A stretch of DNA of 34,133 nucleotides from BM506 sp031581485 (GCA_031581485.1 JAVLBA010000025.1:1-34133), one strand, 5' to 3'; shown: positions 1 through 7,645, numbered from the stretch's first letter. Translations and numbers: made by a program. The notes: generated from the letters alone by a model not told the origin.

Positions 1-122
1 GGGACATACTCCTCCCAGAAATAATCATCAAAATGTTTATCCAACAGGGTGCCGTCCATATCCAGGAGCACGGTGTCGATCTTCTGCCATTCTATCTGGG
101 GAGCAATTTTATTTCTCAGCAT
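1..122 (-). CDS. HAD-superfamily phosphatase, N-terminal fragment
   Basis: Reading the minus strand from an ATG at 122 gives about 40 residues before the window ends. They include LLDMDGTLLD, which is HAD motif I (DxDGTL) with its nucleophile and general-acid aspartates, followed by DKHFDDYFWEEYVP. This resembles HAD nucleotidases of the YrfG/GMP-IMP type, whose cap region often continues with a similar F.D.FWE..VP segment, but the rest of the protein lies outside the window. The start is 5 bases from the stop of the upstream YkgJ gene, so the two are probably co-transcribed. Family is fairly sure; substrate is not determinable. Confidence 0.75.
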   Translation of the reverse strand, partial: MLRNKIAPQIEWQKIDTVLLDMDGTLLDKHFDDYFWEEYV

Positions 123-126
123 ATAT

Positions 127-846
127 TTATTTCCCGTTCAGGATATCTTCCACCCTGTTTCCGCCGATTTTCTTGTTAAAAAACAGATCAATAAAGGGAC
201 GCACCCTCTCGTACTCTTCCGTACCGATAAGAAAACCCGGCAAGGGTCTGGCCCTTCTGAGCCGGGCCCGGGCCTGCTCCTTGATGGCGGCGGGCAAAGG
301 CGGCTCCCCGGCCTCCTCCAGGAAGAGGAGCAGATCATGCATATTGCCCCAATAACCGCCCTGGCCGACATGTTCAATGAGCTGCTGGGCAGCCGTGGCG
401 GCCGTGAGGTAGAATTGGGGGAGCTGGGCCGCCTCTCCGGACCGGCATTTCTGCAGAGAGGCAAAACTGCGGCAGGCAAAGGGCCGCACCTCGTATATCT
501 GGCATCGGGCCTCGGCCAGATAGGGACATACCCCTGCCTCTCCTTCTTCTTCGACCTCCGGCTCCCTGCCCTCTGTCCCGTGCAGACAGCGCGCCGCCAA
601 CTCGTTGGTGGTTTCCGTCACCAGGGGCGGGGCCGTAGCCCCCTCTGCTGTCTCGGCCGGCCGACTGTGGCCGCTGGTGCTGATAAAGCGGCGGATGAGA
701 TCGGCCTCCACGGCCGTCATGGTCACCTTCCGGGTGCAGCAGGTGGCACAGCCCGGCTGGCAGACAAAGGGGAGGGAATACGCCTCCAGCCACTGCTCAA
801 AGGTGCTGTAGAGGGCGAGCAGGAGCTCTTGGCGCCTGTCTGTCAT
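127..846 (-). CDS. YkgJ-family cysteine-cluster protein
   Basis: A 239-residue protein with the YkgJ (UPF0153) pattern. Near the N-terminus is CQPGCATCCTRKV (C-x3-C-x2-CC). In the middle are CPYL and C-x-IYEVRPFACRSF, followed by a further Cys in LQKC. Proteins of this family are thought to bind an Fe-S cluster or zinc through these cysteines; their biochemical role is not established. The start ATG at 846 overlaps the stop of the DUF1232 gene by 4 bases (ATGA), and the stop is 5 bases from the next gene, so it sits inside a tight minus-strand operon downstream of pyrD. An acidic stretch (EPEVEEEGEAG) lies between the cysteine groups. Confidence 0.85.
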   Translation of the reverse strand: MTDRRQELLLALYSTFEQWLEAYSLPFVCQPGCATCCTRKVTMTAVEADLIRRFISTSGHSRPAETAEGATAPPLVTETTNELAARCLHGTEGREPEVEEEGEAGVCPYLAEARCQIYEVRPFACRSFASLQKCRSGEAAQLPQFYLTAATAAQQLIEHVGQGGYWGNMHDLLLFLEEAGEPPLPAAIKEQARARLRRARPLPGFLIGTEEYERVRPFIDLFFNKKIGGNRVEDILNGK

Positions 847-1118
847 GGTCGCTCATCCTTTTTTGTATCCGGGGAGCGAACCCCCTTGATCAGCTTTTTG
901 ACCAGATCCTCAGGAGTCCATTTCAGGGCCAGAATATAGACCACCACTGCCAGGGCAAGATCATCAAGCCAGCCTGCCAGCAAGATCTGGTCCGGGAAGA
1001 TATCCATGGGGAAGATGATGTAGAAAAATCCCGCCAGCAGAAGGAGCTTGACGCTCCAGGGCGCATCCCTGTGGAGAAATATATGCCACAGCAGCCTTAT
1101 TTTATTAAAAAAGCCCAT
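843..1118 (-). CDS. YkvA/DUF1232 small membrane protein
   Basis: About 91 residues. The core reads WSVKLLLLAGFFYIIFPMD followed by IFPDQILLAGWLDDLALAVV, the DUF1232 (YkvA) signature of a hydrophobic segment, a P-x-D-x-x-P-D turn and a G-x-x-D-D motif. The function of the family is unknown; members are small membrane-associated proteins. The ATG at 1118 shares its A with the pyrD stop (TGATG). A GTG one codon earlier at 1121 is also possible and would give a 4-base overlap. No strong Shine-Dalgarno sequence is seen, so translational coupling to pyrD is likely. The gene's own stop overlaps the YkgJ start. Confidence 0.85.
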   Translation of the reverse strand: MGFFNKIRLLWHIFLHRDAPWSVKLLLLAGFFYIIFPMDIFPDQILLAGWLDDLALAVVVYILALKWTPEDLVKKLIKGVRSPDTKKDERP

Positions 1119-2032
1119 CACAGCCGCACACTGCCGATGAGCTCTGAGGCGCTCGTTCTGCCGCTCTCCAGTAAATAGTCCCGGAAACCCTTGACCAGCT
1201 CACCGCTCACCGCCGGGTTGATGAAATTTGCCGTGCCGATCTGGACCGCAGTGGCGCCGGCCATCATAAACTCAATGACGTCTTCCAGATTAGTGATGCC
1301 GCCCATACCGATAACAGGGATTTTCACCGCTGACGCCACTTGATAGACCATGCGCAGGGCCACGGGCTTGATGGCCGGGCCGGAGAGGCCGCCGATGATA
1401 TTGGCCAATTTGGGCCGGCCTGTTCTGCTGTCAATGGCCATGCCCATGAGGGTATTTATCAGGCTGAGGGCAGTGGCCCCCGCCTCTTCAACGGCCCGGG
1501 CAATAAGCACTATATCCGTGACATTAGGTGATAATTTGACAATAACCGGCCGCGAGGATTCCTTGACCACCACCCCGGCAACCCGGGCTGCCATGAGGGG
1601 ATCCGTGCCAAAGGCAACGCCCCCCTTCTTGACATTGGGACACGATATATTCACCTCCAAGGCCGCTATGCCCTCCACATCAGCCAGCCTGGCGGCCAGC
1701 TCTCGATACTCCTCCAGGGAGTCGCCAAGGATATTCACCACCACGTGGGCGCCAAGTTGGCGTATCATGGGCATTTTTTCGGCAATAAAGCGCTCCACTC
1801 CCACATTCTGCAGCCCGATGGCATTGAGCATGCCGCTGGCGGTTTCCACTACCCGGGGCGGCGGGTTGCCGGGCCGGGGCCGCAGGGAAATACCCTTGAC
1901 CACAATGGCGCCCAGGGAGGAGAGGTCGACAAAGGGGGTGAATTCTTCGCCATAGCCAAAGGTGCCAGAGGCGGTCATGATGGGGTTGGCCAGCTGCCAG
2001 CTCCCTATTTTGACGCTGGTGTCTACAGCCAT
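1118..2032 (-). CDS. pyrD: Dihydroorotate dehydrogenase B, catalytic subunit
   Basis: A 304-residue FMN TIM-barrel enzyme that oxidises dihydroorotate to orotate in pyrimidine synthesis. Visible class 1B features are MTASGTFGYGEEF near residue 20, LEVNISCPNVKKGG with the catalytic Cys in the SCPN loop, IVKLSPNVTD with the FMN-contacting Lys, and C-terminal GMGGITN and GATAVQIGTA phosphate-binding segments. Length is normal for PyrDB. An SD (GGAGG) lies 4 bases before the ATG at 2032. The start overlaps the pyrK stop by 10 bases, matching the usual PyrK-PyrDB heterotetramer in which electrons pass from orotate oxidation through FMN, Fe-S and FAD to NAD+. Confidence 0.97.
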   Translation of the reverse strand: MAVDTSVKIGSWQLANPIMTASGTFGYGEEFTPFVDLSSLGAIVVKGISLRPRPGNPPPRVVETASGMLNAIGLQNVGVERFIAEKMPMIRQLGAHVVVNILGDSLEEYRELAARLADVEGIAALEVNISCPNVKKGGVAFGTDPLMAARVAGVVVKESSRPVIVKLSPNVTDIVLIARAVEEAGATALSLINTLMGMAIDSRTGRPKLANIIGGLSGPAIKPVALRMVYQVASAVKIPVIGMGGITNLEDVIEFMMAGATAVQIGTANFINPAVSGELVKGFRDYLLESGRTSASELIGSVRL

Positions 2033-2808
2033 ATCTCCTCCGCCGCAAAAACAGGGCCGTCTTTGCAGACATGCACATATTTCTGTTCGTCCTCAGCAAA
2101 ACCGGGACGTTGCACCGTACAGCCCAGACAGGCCCCCATGCCGCAGGCCATCACGGCCTCCAGGGAAACCTGACAGGAACAGGCATGGTCCCTGGCCAGA
2201 CGGGCCACCCCCTGCATCATGGGCGTGGGCCCGCAGGTATAGATGGTTGCCGGCCCCTCCTTGATTTCCAGGGCCAGGAGGTCGGTGACCAAGCCGTGCA
2301 GGCCCAGGGAACCGTCATCCGTGGCCAGAAGCAGCGGCGCCCTTTCCCGCAAATCCTCCATAACCAGGAGCTCTCGGCTGTTGCGCCCCCCCAGGAGAAT
2401 CGACATCTTTTCGCCGGGCAGACGGGCCTTTATGGCGCTGGCCAGAAAAAGAAGCGGTGCCACCCCCACTCCGCCGCCCACCAGACAATGATGGGCAGAG
2501 GAATGTATCTTGAAGCCCTTCCCCAAGGGACCCAGCAACGACACCTCCTGCCCCTGGACCAGGCGAGACATCAGCCGGGTCCCCTTGCCCACGATGCGGT
2601 AGAGCAGCGTCAAGACGCCGTCTGCCGCCTGATGGATGGAGAGAGGACGGCGCAGCAGGGGGTCTGTGGTGGCCTCTCCCACGGCGATCATGACAAACTG
2701 GCCAGGCTGCGCTGCCCCGGCCAGCCGCGGAGAACGGATCTCCAGCCGCCAGGTATCAGGCCCCACTGTTTGGTTTGCCAAGATCTGGCCATCTTCTAAA
2801 TATTGCAA
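2023..2808 (-). CDS. pyrK: Dihydroorotate dehydrogenase B, electron-transfer subunit
   Basis: Ferredoxin-reductase-like protein carrying FAD and a [2Fe-2S] cluster. RRPLSIH is the FAD-binding R-x-x-S motif, GGGVGVAPLLFLA is the pyridine-nucleotide loop, and CGMGACLGC (C-x4-C-x2-C) with a last Cys in HVCKDGPVF forms the PyrK cluster site. I place the start at the TTG at 2808, because AGGAG (2814-2818) lies exactly 5 bases upstream; this gives 261 residues, usual for PyrK. The open frame continues upstream to an ATG at 2949, but that 47-residue extension lies entirely within an inverted-repeat element and resembles no PyrK N-terminus. A GTG at 2814 is a weaker alternative. It is coupled to pyrD by overlap. 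Confidence 0.93.
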   Translation of the reverse strand: MQYLEDGQILANQTVGPDTWRLEIRSPRLAGAAQPGQFVMIAVGEATTDPLLRRPLSIHQAADGVLTLLYRIVGKGTRLMSRLVQGQEVSLLGPLGKGFKIHSSAHHCLVGGGVGVAPLLFLASAIKARLPGEKMSILLGGRNSRELLVMEDLRERAPLLLATDDGSLGLHGLVTDLLALEIKEGPATIYTCGPTPMMQGVARLARDHACSCQVSLEAVMACGMGACLGCTVQRPGFAEDEQKYVHVCKDGPVFAAEEIWL

Positions 2809-2817
2809 GGTCACTCC

Positions 2818-2978
2818 TGATGGCGTCGCAAAAACTCCGATCTCCTGCGTCGTGGCGGCATCTCGAGTACTCAGCGTACCATATGTACGCTTCCGTGCCC
2901 TCGATACCACCACTCCTTGGATATCAAATTTTTTGCTTAGCCATCTCAAACGGTACGATGGGCTTTGTGCGAGTTCAC
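2818..2978. repeat. Imperfect ~130 bp inverted-repeat element between parB and pyrK
   Basis: The core at 2874-2890 (GCGTACCATATGTACGC) is nearly palindromic. On either side, imperfect arms continue out to GATGGCGTCGCAAAAA at about 2819-2834 and TTTTTTGCTTAGCCATC at about 2930-2946, so the whole 2818-2948 segment could fold into one long hairpin. A further TTTGTGCGAGTTCACCA at 2964-2980 resembles the left tip in reverse complement and may be another end. The design recalls non-coding palindromic dispersed repeats of Desulfobacterota genomes whose tips read roughly TTTTTGCGA..CCATCA; that recognition is from memory and was not searched. Confidence 0.6.
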
Positions 2979-3040
2979 CACTCCTGGGGCCACCATCATT
3001 ATATTAGCCGCGTCTGGGCAAAAAGGCTGGTCCGGGCCGG

Positions 3041-3934
3041 TTATTCAGCGGGCAAGGTACTGATTAAATTATGGATTCTCTCCAGATCATCCAGAGAGTA
3101 ATATTCGATCTCGATCTTTCCCCGGTCGCCATTCTGGATGATTTTTGACTTTGTGCCAAAATGACGGATAAAATCATTGGAGAGGGTCCGGCAATAGGAG
3201 GAAGGGATCGGTTTTTTGAGTGCAGGTGGCCGCGACGAGCCACCCTTGGCGCCGTTCTTCTGCCTGATGGTCCGCACCAGGACCTCTGTCTGCCGCACCG
3301 AAAGCTCCTTGGTGATGATTTTATCCCGAACAGACTTGACCTCCTCGGGGTCCTTCACCCCCAGGAGCACCCGGGCATGTCCCATGGTGAGTCGCCCGGA
3401 GCCGATATCCGCCTTGACAAAATCGGGCAGCTGCAGCAATCGCATGGTGTTCGCCACCGTGGATCTCTCCTTGCCCACCCGTTTGGCGACCTCTTCCTGG
3501 GTGAGAGAAAACTCTTTCACCAGTTGCTGGTAGGCCAGGGCCTCCTCAATGGGATTGAGATTTTCCCTCTGGATATTTTCAATCAGGGCCAGCTCCAGCC
3601 GATCCTGGGTATCCACATCACGGAGAATCACCGGCACATCTGTCAGACCGGCCAGCTTTGAGGCCCGCAAGCGACGCTCCCCGGCAATGAGGAGGTAGCG
3701 CTCAGGGATATCGCCGGCCGTGACGATAAGGGGCTGCAGCACTCCCTTTTCCCCAATGGATTCAGCCAGTTCCTGAAGGGCCTCCACAGCCATGTCCTTG
3801 CGGGGCTGGTAGGGATTGGGGTCGATTGTGCTGATGTCACAGAGGAAATATTCCCCTTCCGCCGCCACCCTATCGTCATCTTCCGCCATTAAAGCGCCCA
3901 GGCCTCTGCCCAGGCGATCGCCGCTGCCCATCAT
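3041..3934 (-). CDS. parB: Chromosome-partitioning protein ParB (CTPase, parS-binding)
   Basis: A 297-residue ParB/Spo0J protein. The N-terminus RLGRGLGALM is the arginine-rich ParA-activating motif. NPYQPRKD (about residue 40) opens the ParB/Srx CTP-binding fold, and GERRLRASKLAGL is the conserved GERRxRA box that contacts CTP. ALIENIQRENLNPIEEA and the helix-turn-helix TQEEVAKRVGKERSTVANTMRLLQLP bind parS. The C-terminal dimerisation segment runs to the end. A good SD (GGGAGG, 5 bases) precedes the ATG at 3934, which overlaps the parA stop by 4 bases. It should load on the palindrome at 5003-5034, spread as a CTP-dependent clamp and direct origin segregation with ParA. Confidence 0.97.
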   Translation of the reverse strand: MMGSGDRLGRGLGALMAEDDDRVAAEGEYFLCDISTIDPNPYQPRKDMAVEALQELAESIGEKGVLQPLIVTAGDIPERYLLIAGERRLRASKLAGLTDVPVILRDVDTQDRLELALIENIQRENLNPIEEALAYQQLVKEFSLTQEEVAKRVGKERSTVANTMRLLQLPDFVKADIGSGRLTMGHARVLLGVKDPEEVKSVRDKIITKELSVRQTEVLVRTIRQKNGAKGGSSRPPALKKPIPSSYCRTLSNDFIRHFGTKSKIIQNGDRGKIEIEYYSLDDLERIHNLISTLPAE

Positions 3935-4743
3935 GCCTGCCTCCCTGTCTCTGCCACCACCTGCTTTTTGAGAAATTCTTTACCCAGATTCATATAGCTC
4001 ATTGCCCCTGCAGAACTTTTATCATATTCAATAACGGATTTGCCATGGCTCGGACATTCACTGAGGCGGACATTGCGCGGAATCACCGTACCGTAGATTT
4101 TATCGGCGAAATGTTTCTTGACCTCCTTGGCCACCTGAAACGTCAATTTGTTGCGGCGATCATACATGGTGAGCAAAAGGCCCTCAATGACCAGCCCGGG
4201 GTTGTAGGAGTTCTTGACCAGTTTGATGGTCCGCACCAGCTGACTAAGCCCCTCCAGGGCAAAATATTCGCATTGCATGGGGATAATTACCGAATCCGCC
4301 GCGCTCAGCGCATTCAGGGTAAGAAGACCCAGAGAGGGCGGACAATCAATAAAAATATAGTCATAATCCGCCACCACCTGGGCGAGCACCCCGGCGAGAA
4401 ACTTCTCCCTCTTCTTCTCCCGCATCAGTTCCACTTCAACACCAATGAGATCAATCCCTGTGGGCAGCACCCAGAGGCCCGCCACCGTAGGAGAGGGCAC
4501 CACGGCCTCCCCTGTTTTGCGTGGGTCGATATAACAATGGTAGAGATGGGTGTCCTGGTGAGAGACCTTGAGCCCCACGCCGCTTGAGGCGTTGCCCTGC
4601 GGGTCCGAGTCCACCAGCAGGGTCTTTTTCCCCAGCAGGGCCACGGCCGTGGCCAGATTAACCGCCGAGGTTGTCTTGCCCACCCCGCCTTTCTGGTTGG
4701 CCAAGGTGATTATCTTGGCCCCCTGTTCCCTCTTCTGTGTCAT
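3931..4743 (-). CDS. parA: Chromosome-partitioning ATPase ParA/Soj
   Basis: A 270-residue ParA/MinD-type ATPase. The deviant Walker A KGGVGKTT is at residues 18-25 with the signature Lys, DSDPQGNASSG is the switch I region, and YIFIDCPPSLGLLTLNA is Walker B. ECPSHGKSVIEYD near the C-terminus is typical of chromosomal Soj/ParA. The ATG at 4743 is chosen because GAGG sits 5 bases upstream and the protein then begins as family members do; the frame stays open back to 4899 but that extension has no family character. It forms a two-gene operon with parB (4-base overlap), with parS about 260 bases upstream. Unlike many bacteria, no gidA/gidB (mnmG/rsmG) lies alongside. Confidence 0.96.
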   Translation of the reverse strand: MTQKREQGAKIITLANQKGGVGKTTSAVNLATAVALLGKKTLLVDSDPQGNASSGVGLKVSHQDTHLYHCYIDPRKTGEAVVPSPTVAGLWVLPTGIDLIGVEVELMREKKREKFLAGVLAQVVADYDYIFIDCPPSLGLLTLNALSAADSVIIPMQCEYFALEGLSQLVRTIKLVKNSYNPGLVIEGLLLTMYDRRNKLTFQVAKEVKKHFADKIYGTVIPRNVRLSECPSHGKSVIEYDKSSAGAMSYMNLGKEFLKKQVVAETGRQA

Positions 4744-4750
4744 AACTGCC

Positions 4751-4951
4751 TCATTTTTTGGTGTGTCTTTGGCGCTCTTGCGGCGCCGGGGTCTGTCTAT
4801 ATATAAAAGCAATCCAGCCGGGGTGGACCATCCCGCCCCAGGGCAGGCCCGGGAAAAAGGCGGCCGGCACCTGGGCAATATAAATAGCCGATAAAACAAA
4901 ACAAGAAGAGAAAAAGAGAACTGTCGCCACTCTGGCCACAGAATAAGACAT
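4751..4951 (-). CDS. Possible 66-residue hydrophobic peptide upstream of parA
   Basis: An open frame from ATG 4951 to a stop 7 bases before the parA start. It has one plausible membrane segment (VARVATVLFFSSCFVLSAIY) and a basic tail rich in Arg, Gln and His. No Shine-Dalgarno sequence precedes the start and no family was recognised, so this may simply be open leader DNA that carries the parAB promoter; a TATATA box is present around 4797-4804. Reported only because its position immediately before parA is compatible with a leader peptide. Confidence 0.2.
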   Translation of the reverse strand: MSYSVARVATVLFFSSCFVLSAIYIAQVPAAFFPGLPWGGMVHPGWIAFIYRQTPAPQERQRHTKK

Positions 4952-5002
4952 TTTAAGCGAATAACAACCTATTTCGCAATTTTCAGGCGGCGCAGCGCCT
5001 CC

Positions 5003-5034
5003 ACCGGCATTGTTCCACGTGGAACAATGCCGGT
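5003..5034. promoter_or_regulatory. parS: parS centromere site inside a perfect 32 bp palindrome
   Basis: Positions 5011-5026 read TGTTCCACGTGGAACA, the canonical 16 bp parS variant recognised by ParB. The symmetry continues 8 bases further on both sides (ACCGGCAT at 5003-5010 and ATGCCGGT at 5027-5034), making a perfect 32 bp palindrome. It lies in the gap between the peptidase stop (5048) and parA, about 260 bases upstream of parA. It could therefore also form a hairpin at the 3' end of the peptidase transcript, although no T-run follows on the minus strand. Confidence 0.95.
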
Positions 5035-5047
5035 TAACGATGGAAAA

Positions 5048-6184
5048 TCAACAGGTTGCGATGGCGGTGGTGAGTTCGAGGGTGCGGATGATGCTGGCCA
5101 GGGAGATCCGTTCGTGGCTGGAATGGACGTTCTCCATGCCGATGCCAAGAATGGCCGTGGCAAGCCCGTGACTGTTGAAGATATTGGCGTCACTGCCGCC
5201 ACCCGCCTCCACATAATGAAGGGTTCTGTCCAGGGCCAGGGCAGCCCGGCGGGTGATGGCCAGCAGAGGGGCGTCAAGGTCCAGGGCCATTGCCGGATAT
5301 TGTTCCGGGAACTCCAGAGAAAAGGCGGGAAGGGGGGCGCGGCACGAGGTGGGGATCTTTTCCAGAAAGATCCGCTCAAAGGATTGTTTATGGCTGGCCA
5401 GACGCTCAGCGGAATGGCTGCGGATCTCTCCCTGCAGGGAGACGGTGGCCGGCACAATATTCGTGGCCGTACCCCCGGAGATGAGACCGATATTGGCGGT
5501 GGACTCCTGGTCCAACCTGCCGCCGGGAAGTGCAGCGATGATCTGGGCGGCCAGGGAGATGGCATTGATGCCCAGTTCAGGATTAAGACCGGCATGGGCT
5601 GCCTTGCCATAGATGGTGGCCAGGATATGCACCGCAGCAGGGGCGCCGATGATAACATTATCAACGCCGGTGGAGTCCAGGGCAAAGCCCTGCCTGGCGC
5701 AGAGATGGCTGGGGTCAAAGGCCTTGGCCCCTAAAAGGCCAATCTCTTCACCCGTGGTGAACACATATTCCAGCCGGGCATGGGGAATTTTATTTTCAAA
5801 GAGCAACTGGGTCATTTCCATGAGAATGGCGATGCCCGCCTTATCATCCCCCCCCAGCACGGTCTCCCCCTGGGAAGTAAAAACATTATCCTGGCGACAT
5901 ACCTTCACCCCCAGACAGGGCGCAATGACGTCCATATGACAGTTAAAAAAAAGGGGGGATTTTTCCGGTACCGTAGCGGGAATGGCGACGATGAGGTTGC
6001 CGGTATCAGAGCCGGTGATGGGGCCCGAATCATCCACAAAGGTGGTAACCCCTGGGAAAATTCGGAAAAATTCCTGAAGATAGGCAGCGACCTTGCCCTC
6101 TGCCTTGCCAGGACTGTCGATTTCGCACAGGGTGATGAAATAGGAGGCCAGACGTTCTTGATTAATGGGGGGCAGAAAAGGCAT
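5048..6184 (-). CDS. M20-family peptidase, PepT-like
   Basis: A 378-residue zinc aminopeptidase-like protein. The di-metal site can be followed: His-x-Asp in FNCHMDVIAP, the bridging Asp in LGGDDKAGIA, the catalytic Glu pair in TTGEEIGLLGAKAF, an Asp in FALDSTG, and a late His in VHSSHERIS. The lid/dimerisation domain occupies about residues 185-285 (AAVHILATIYGKAAHAGLNPE onward). The order and spacing match the PepT-2/tripeptidase-like group of M20, probably cytoplasmic since no signal peptide is seen. The ATG at 6184 has no clear SD. The gene stands alone between the NIL-ferredoxin and parS, so its substrate cannot be inferred from neighbours. Confidence 0.88.
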   Translation of the reverse strand: MPFLPPINQERLASYFITLCEIDSPGKAEGKVAAYLQEFFRIFPGVTTFVDDSGPITGSDTGNLIVAIPATVPEKSPLFFNCHMDVIAPCLGVKVCRQDNVFTSQGETVLGGDDKAGIAILMEMTQLLFENKIPHARLEYVFTTGEEIGLLGAKAFDPSHLCARQGFALDSTGVDNVIIGAPAAVHILATIYGKAAHAGLNPELGINAISLAAQIIAALPGGRLDQESTANIGLISGGTATNIVPATVSLQGEIRSHSAERLASHKQSFERIFLEKIPTSCRAPLPAFSLEFPEQYPAMALDLDAPLLAITRRAALALDRTLHYVEAGGGSDANIFNSHGLATAILGIGMENVHSSHERISLASIIRTLELTTAIATC

Positions 6185-6360
6185 GGCAATATACCCATGA
6201 AAAAAGGGTTAACAGAGAGGGGGGGCTGGCCAGGCCGGGAAAGCAGGCGCGAGGGAAGGGCGACCGGAGACGACAAGGGCGAAAGCCGGCCTCTTCCTAT
6301 TGGCCCCGCCCACTGCCGGGGCAGAGTCTGCCTACCAGGCAGGGAGGCAGAGCATACCGA

Positions 6361-6798
6361 TCAGACGGCCTCCTCAAAAAGGTCATCCTGGTTCATGGAA
6401 ACCTCCATGGCCCGCACCGGACAGACCGGCACGCAAAGTCCACAGGCCGTACACTTTTCCGGGGCGAAAAGAACCGCCATGCTGGGTCGCTCCACATAAA
6501 GGGCGCTGGTGGGACAGACGCCCGTACAGGCCCCGCATTGAATGCAGCGGCTGTCATCACGCCGGATAATGGTGGAAATAGGATCAATCTTGACCCCATA
6601 TTCCCGCAGAAAGTCGAGGGAATGCATCACATTTTTTTTAAGGCCGGTGAGTTCAAGGACCATGAGCCCGTCATTACCAGGCAGAACGGTGGCCTTCAAA
6701 ATGTTAAAGTCCACATCGTATTTCTTAACCAGTTCACAGATAATGGGCTTGTCACCCGTCTCCTTGGGGAAATGGAGGACATAAATCTTGGTATGCAT
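6361..6798 (-). CDS. NIL domain plus 2x[4Fe-4S] ferredoxin
   Basis: A 145-residue fusion. Residues 1-75 are a NIL-like ferredoxin-fold ligand domain (ICELVKKYDVDFNILKA ... LDFLREYGVKIDPI), as found on MetN-type ATPases. Two ferredoxin motifs follow: CIQCGACTGVCP and CTACGLCVPVCP, each C-x2-C-x2-C-x3-CP. Such proteins occur widely in anaerobic Desulfobacterota and methanogens and are linked in the literature to sulfur or methionine-related metabolism, but this copy has no such neighbour. A TATACT box at 6822-6827 may be its -10. The protein is cytosolic and presumably a two-cluster electron carrier whose NIL domain senses or binds a small ligand. Confidence 0.9.
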   Translation of the reverse strand: MHTKIYVLHFPKETGDKPIICELVKKYDVDFNILKATVLPGNDGLMVLELTGLKKNVMHSLDFLREYGVKIDPISTIIRRDDSRCIQCGACTGVCPTSALYVERPSMAVLFAPEKCTACGLCVPVCPVRAMEVSMNQDDLFEEAV

Positions 6799-6929
6799 AA
6801 GTTATTTGGGGAAGAATGAAGAGTATAGGGTACTTCCTGGTCGCTGCACAGGAGGGGTGAAGAAACAACCAAGGAATTTCAGAAAAATAACTCTACCAAA
6901 TGCGAGGGGAACAGTAAACCTTGCTTTTA

Positions 6930-7637
6930 TCAGGGCTGAACGGAAAAGCGGTAGCCGACGCCCCGTACGGTTTCAATGGCCGCGCCGGCAGGGCCGAGCT
7001 TTTTGCGGAGCCCCGAGATCAGAACGTCAATGGCCCGCTCGGTAAGACTATAATCAAATCCCCTGATATCATTGATTATTTGCTGACGACTGTAGACCCA
7101 ACCCGGTTTTTTGGTGAGCAGGAGGAGGATCTGAAACTCAGAATGGGTGAGATGGATATTCTGATCGGCCGCAGAAACAGTATAGCTATGGGGGCAGATG
7201 GTGAGCTGATGGCGGGGAAAAGAGATGTCCGGGGCCACCACATCCTCATCTTCAGACCAGAGACGGCTGCGGCGCAACAGGGCATTGATGCGGGCCAGCA
7301 ACACCCTGGGACTGAAGGGCTTGGGCAGATAATCATCCGCACCGGCCGCCAGACCGGCGACAATATCCTCCTCCTCCCCTTTGGCGGTGAGCATGAGAAC
7401 GGGAATGTCGCTGTTATGGACCGTCCGCAGCCGCTGACAGAGAGTGAGGCCATCCATGCCGGGCAGCATGAGGTCAAGGACAATGAGGTCCGGCTGGTGG
7501 TCCAGAAAGGATTGCAGCCCCTTTTCGCCGTCAGGGGCGCACCACACCTGAAAATCCGCCTTGACGAGATTGTAGGTGACCAGCTGCTGGATGTCCTCCT
7601 CGTCCTCAATGACCAGAATGGAATATCGTCTATCCAT
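6930..7637 (-). CDS. phoB: PhoB-like response regulator (OmpR/PhoB family)
   Basis: A 235-residue two-domain regulator. The receiver domain has the acidic pocket EDEED (11-15), phosphoacceptor Asp55 in LIVLDLMLPGMDG, Thr84 in LMLTAK and Lys106 in YLPKPF. The winged-helix DNA-binding domain (about 140-235) contains LTHSEFQILLLL, SRQQIINDIRG and the C-terminal TVRGVGYRF signature. It lies 8 bases downstream of phoU with its own SD (AGGA, 6 bases), so it is the last gene of the pst operon and most likely the PhoB that binds the Pho boxes at 14184-14298. No PhoR-type histidine kinase lies next to it, which is unusual. The ATG is at 7637. Confidence 0.93.
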   Translation of the reverse strand: MDRRYSILVIEDEEDIQQLVTYNLVKADFQVWCAPDGEKGLQSFLDHQPDLIVLDLMLPGMDGLTLCQRLRTVHNSDIPVLMLTAKGEEEDIVAGLAAGADDYLPKPFSPRVLLARINALLRRSRLWSEDEDVVAPDISFPRHQLTICPHSYTVSAADQNIHLTHSEFQILLLLTKKPGWVYSRQQIINDIRGFDYSLTERAIDVLISGLRKKLGPAGAAIETVRGVGYRFSVQP

Positions 7638-7645
7638 GGGGGATC

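Noticed and set aside
49..939. A 296-codon plus-strand frame opposite the YkgJ and DUF1232 genes
   Set aside because: Low-complexity Gly/Arg/Leu-rich translation without family motifs; the minus-strand frames carry clear motifs, so this is an antisense shadow caused by GC-rich codons.
4991..5034. Intrinsic terminator of the peptidase gene formed by the parS palindrome and the next small hairpin
   Set aside because: Stems exist but no T-run follows on the minus strand; the parS function explains the symmetry better.
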